Below are positions 62,190 through 64,000 of a stretch of DNA of 64,000 bases, piece after piece. The DNA is from Rubrivivax sp. Its GTDB lineage: Bacteria > Pseudomonadota > Gammaproteobacteria > Burkholderiales > Burkholderiaceae_C. The translations under genes and the position numbers were made by a program. Below the pieces are notes generated by a model that did no database searches, was not told where the DNA came from, and was given only the letters and a program-made list of their open reading frames with translations. Location of the stretch: assembly GCA_026125665.1 (NCBI GenBank), contig JAHCKS010000008.1:40686-104685 (forward strand), in the 5' to 3' direction. Numbering within the stretch: the first letter of the stretch is position 1; each line of letters opens with the position of its first letter.

Positions 62190-63914
62190 ATGTTCCGCCA
62201 GAAGTACCTCGACCACCAGGAGCTCACCGCCCAGCTGGCCGCCTGGGCCGAACGGCACCCCGGCGTCGCGCACGTCGGCAGCCTTGGCCAGAGCGCCGAA
62301 GGCCGCGACATCCCCATGCTGACCATCGGCCGCCGCCCCGAGCAGAAGCGCCCGGCGGTGTGGATCGACGGCAACATGCACGCCAGCGAGCTGTGCGGCT
62401 CGAGCGTCGCGCTCGGCATCGCCGAGGACCTGCTCGCCATCCACGCCGGAAAGAACGAAGCGGGGGGCAAGCCGCTGCCGGCGCACCTGGCCGACGCGCT
62501 GCGCGAGACGCTCTTCTACGTCGTGCCGCGCATCTCGCCCGACGGCGCCGAGCTCGTGCTCAAGAGCGGCCGCTATGTGCGCTCGAGCCCCGTGAACGAC
62601 CGCACCGCGAAGGGCCATGCGCACTGGGAAGCCGCCGACATCGACGGCGACGGCCTGGCGCTGACGATGCGCAAGGCGGACCCCGAAGGCGAGCTCGTCG
62701 AGCTGCGCGGCGAGAACGGTGAGGTGCTGCAGCCGCCGGTGATGGTGGCCCGCGGCCCCGAGGACGAAGGCCCCTTCTACAAGCTCTACCCCGAAGGCCG
62801 CATCGTCCACTTCGACGGCCGCACGGTGCCGGCGCCCTTCTTCCTCTCCGACAACCTGAACGACTTCAACCGCAACTTCCCCTACGACTGGGCGCCCGAC
62901 CCCAAGCAGGTGGGCGCCGGCCACTACCCGGGCAGCACGCCCGAGACGCGTGCGGTGCTCGACTTCACGACGCGCCACCCGAACATCATGGTGTGGCTGA
63001 ACCTGCACACCTTCGGCGGCGTGCTGATCCGCCCGCTCGGCGACCAGCCCGACTCGAAGATGAACCCCGGCGACCTCGCCATCTTCGAGCAGGTGGAGGC
63101 GTGGATGACCGAGCACACCGGCTACGCCACGGTGAGCGGCTTCCACGAGTTCCTCTACGAGCCCGAGAAGCCGCTGCACGGCGACATGAGCGACTACGCC
63201 TACCACCAGCGCGGCGCGCTGGCCTACGTGGTGGAGCTGTGGGACCTGTTCAGGCAGCTCGGCATCGAGCGCAAGAAGCCCTTCGTCGACCACTACATGA
63301 AGCTCACGCGCAAGGACATGCGCGCGCTGGCCGCGTTCGACCGCGAGCACAACGCGGGGCGCCTGTTCAGGCCGTGGCGCAAGGTGCAGCACCCGCAGCT
63401 GGGCGAGGTGGAGCTCGGCGGCTTCGACCCGCGCGTGGGCATCTGGAACCCGCCGCTGGAGCGCATCGACGAGACCTGCCGCGCGCAGAGCGCCGCCTTC
63501 CTGCGCGTGGCCGCGCTCGTGCCGCGCGTGGACCTGGAGGTGGTGACGCAGGAGAAGGCGGCCGGCGGCAACACCACGCGCATCGAGCTGCGCGTCGTGA
63601 ACCGCGGCTACCTGGGCACCTGCGGCGTGCCTTCGGCGAAGGAGCTGCCGCATGCCGAGCCGCTGCGGCTGACGGTGGCGTGCACGGGCGACGTGCGGCT
63701 GCTCGCGCCGGCGCCGGCGGGCGCGGTGGAGATCGGCCACCTCGAAGGCTGGGGTGCAGGCCTGTACGGCGGCCCCACCGTCTTCGCGCCGTGGACGCGC
63801 GGCAACGCGCACGAGCGCTTCGTCACGCTGGTGGCGGAAGGCACGGGCACGCTGCGCGTGGCGGTCGGCAGCTGCCGCGTGGGCGAGCGCGCGATCCAGG
63901 TCGTCGTCGCCTGA
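62190..63914 (+). CDS. M14-family zinc carboxypeptidase
   Basis: A 574-residue metallopeptidase. Zinc ligands H64 and E67 lie in [15 protein letters not shown] (HxxE), the third His is in [10 protein letters not shown], the substrate Arg is in [12 protein letters not shown], and the catalytic Glu is probably in AYVVELWD. An insert of about 90 residues between the first and second metal regions contains DADGDG-like acidic turns ([13 protein letters not shown]). About 150 C-terminal residues form a beta-rich domain. No signal peptide is visible, so it is probably cytoplasmic. It may trim peptides or amide conjugates. Single gene. Confidence 0.92.
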   Translation: MFRQKYLDHQELTAQLAAWAERHPGVAHVGSLGQSAEGRDIPMLTIGRRPEQKRPAVWIDGNMHASELCGSSVALGIAEDLLAIHAGKNEAGGKPLPAHLADALRETLFYVVPRISPDGAELVLKSGRYVRSSPVNDRTAKGHAHWEAADIDGDGLALTMRKADPEGELVELRGENGEVLQPPVMVARGPEDEGPFYKLYPEGRIVHFDGRTVPAPFFLSDNLNDFNRNFPYDWAPDPKQVGAGHYPGSTPETRAVLDFTTRHPNIMVWLNLHTFGGVLIRPLGDQPDSKMNPGDLAIFEQVEAWMTEHTGYATVSGFHEFLYEPEKPLHGDMSDYAYHQRGALAYVVELWDLFRQLGIERKKPFVDHYMKLTRKDMRALAAFDREHNAGRLFRPWRKVQHPQLGEVELGGFDPRVGIWNPPLERIDETCRAQSAAFLRVAALVPRVDLEVVTQEKAAGGNTTRIELRVVNRGYLGTCGVPSAKELPHAEPLRLTVACTGDVRLLAPAPAGAVEIGHLEGWGAGLYGGPTVFAPWTRGNAHERFVTLVAEGTGTLRVAVGSCRVGERAIQVVVA

Positions 63915-63942
63915 GAAGGTGTGAATGGACCTGCTGCGCGCC

Positions 63943-64000
63943 CCACGATCACGGCGCGCCGGGCCGATGCCGTGGGGCCGCTCAGGGCATGGCACCCGAG
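63943..64000 (+). repeat. Start of a second family-B element (B2, cut by window edge)
   Basis: The first 57 bases match 24231-24287 at 56 positions, including the first arm of unit 1 (GCCGTGGGGCCGCTCAGGGC). The element begins 28 bases after the stop codon of the M14 gene and continues beyond the window. Confidence 0.9.

Overview
The window is a very GC-rich (about 70% by eye, not computed) and gene-dense chromosomal segment. It fits a metabolically versatile betaproteobacterium of the order Burkholderiales. The grounds are two periplasmic Bug/TctC-type receptors without their membrane partners, many small catabolic operons joined by ATGA or GTGA overlaps, a phosphonate cluster of a type known from that order, and the codon bias. 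No rRNA, tRNA, CRISPR array, intact transposase or phage gene was seen.

Layout. 1-2.9 kb (+): the end of a GntR-type regulator, a Bug receptor and an MmgE/PrpD protein. 3.0-10.2 kb (-): an ECF-like sigma factor and zinc-finger anti-sigma pair, then a complete RND efflux system (adaptor, pump, outer-membrane lipoprotein). 10.4-11.5 kb (+): a flavodiiron-like metallo-hydrolase and a small membrane protein. 11.6-15.4 kb: a LysR regulator diverging from a Bug receptor, an RraA-type aldolase and a 2-hydroxyacid dehydrogenase. 15.4-24.2 kb: a GST, a TrpB2-like enzyme, an FAD monooxygenase, an IorAB-type molybdenum hydroxylase, a formyltransferase-ACT fusion and two decayed genes. 24.8-30.1 kb (-): a MetF-like protein with a methyltransferase, and a P2-type cation ATPase. 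30.3-35.2 kb (-): a four-gene 2-oxoacid:acceptor oxidoreductase. 35.4-45.0 kb (-): a ten-gene catabolic block with two amidohydrolases, an intradiol dioxygenase, a CoA transferase, a citrate-synthase/citryl-CoA-lyase-like protein, two 3-hydroxyisobutyrate-dehydrogenase-like proteins and small ferredoxin-fold enzymes. 45.6-54.5 kb: a divergent phosphonate cluster, with PhnW and an ABC importer on one arm and a GntR regulator, PhnA and a MATE transporter on the other. 54.9-55.9 kb: a BLUF photoreceptor coupled to a Coq4-like protein. 56.4-60.7 kb: a DUF502 protein, then E1-alpha, E1-beta and E2 of a branched-chain-type 2-oxoacid dehydrogenase complex. 60.9-63.9 kb: an EF-hand protein, a GNAT protein and an M14 carboxypeptidase.

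The most unusual feature is non-coding. Eight copies or fragments of long palindromic repeats occupy the gaps between genes, often inside operons (11.15, 24.25, 24.63, 33.0, 38.3, 45.0, 56.0 and 63.94 kb). They fall into three sequence families with the same plan: two hairpin units, each a core flanked by roughly 25-39 bp inverted arms, with the shared core in opposite orientation in the two units. A short conserved motif (CGTGGtCTGTCTTCgA in one family, CGTGGgCTGTCTTCaA in another) lies between the units. Families A and C also share the outer end GGTCGTGGCG. No transposase lies nearby, so they look like non-autonomous, trans-mobilised or RNA-structural elements.

Functionally the segment is a patchwork of uptake and catabolic modules (carboxylates, phosphonates, aromatic or N-containing rings, 2-oxoacids) with efflux and sensing genes. 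Several modules are incomplete here: no TctA/TctB for the Bug receptors, no phosphonoacetaldehyde dehydrogenase between PhnW and PhnA, and no E3 for the dehydrogenase complex.
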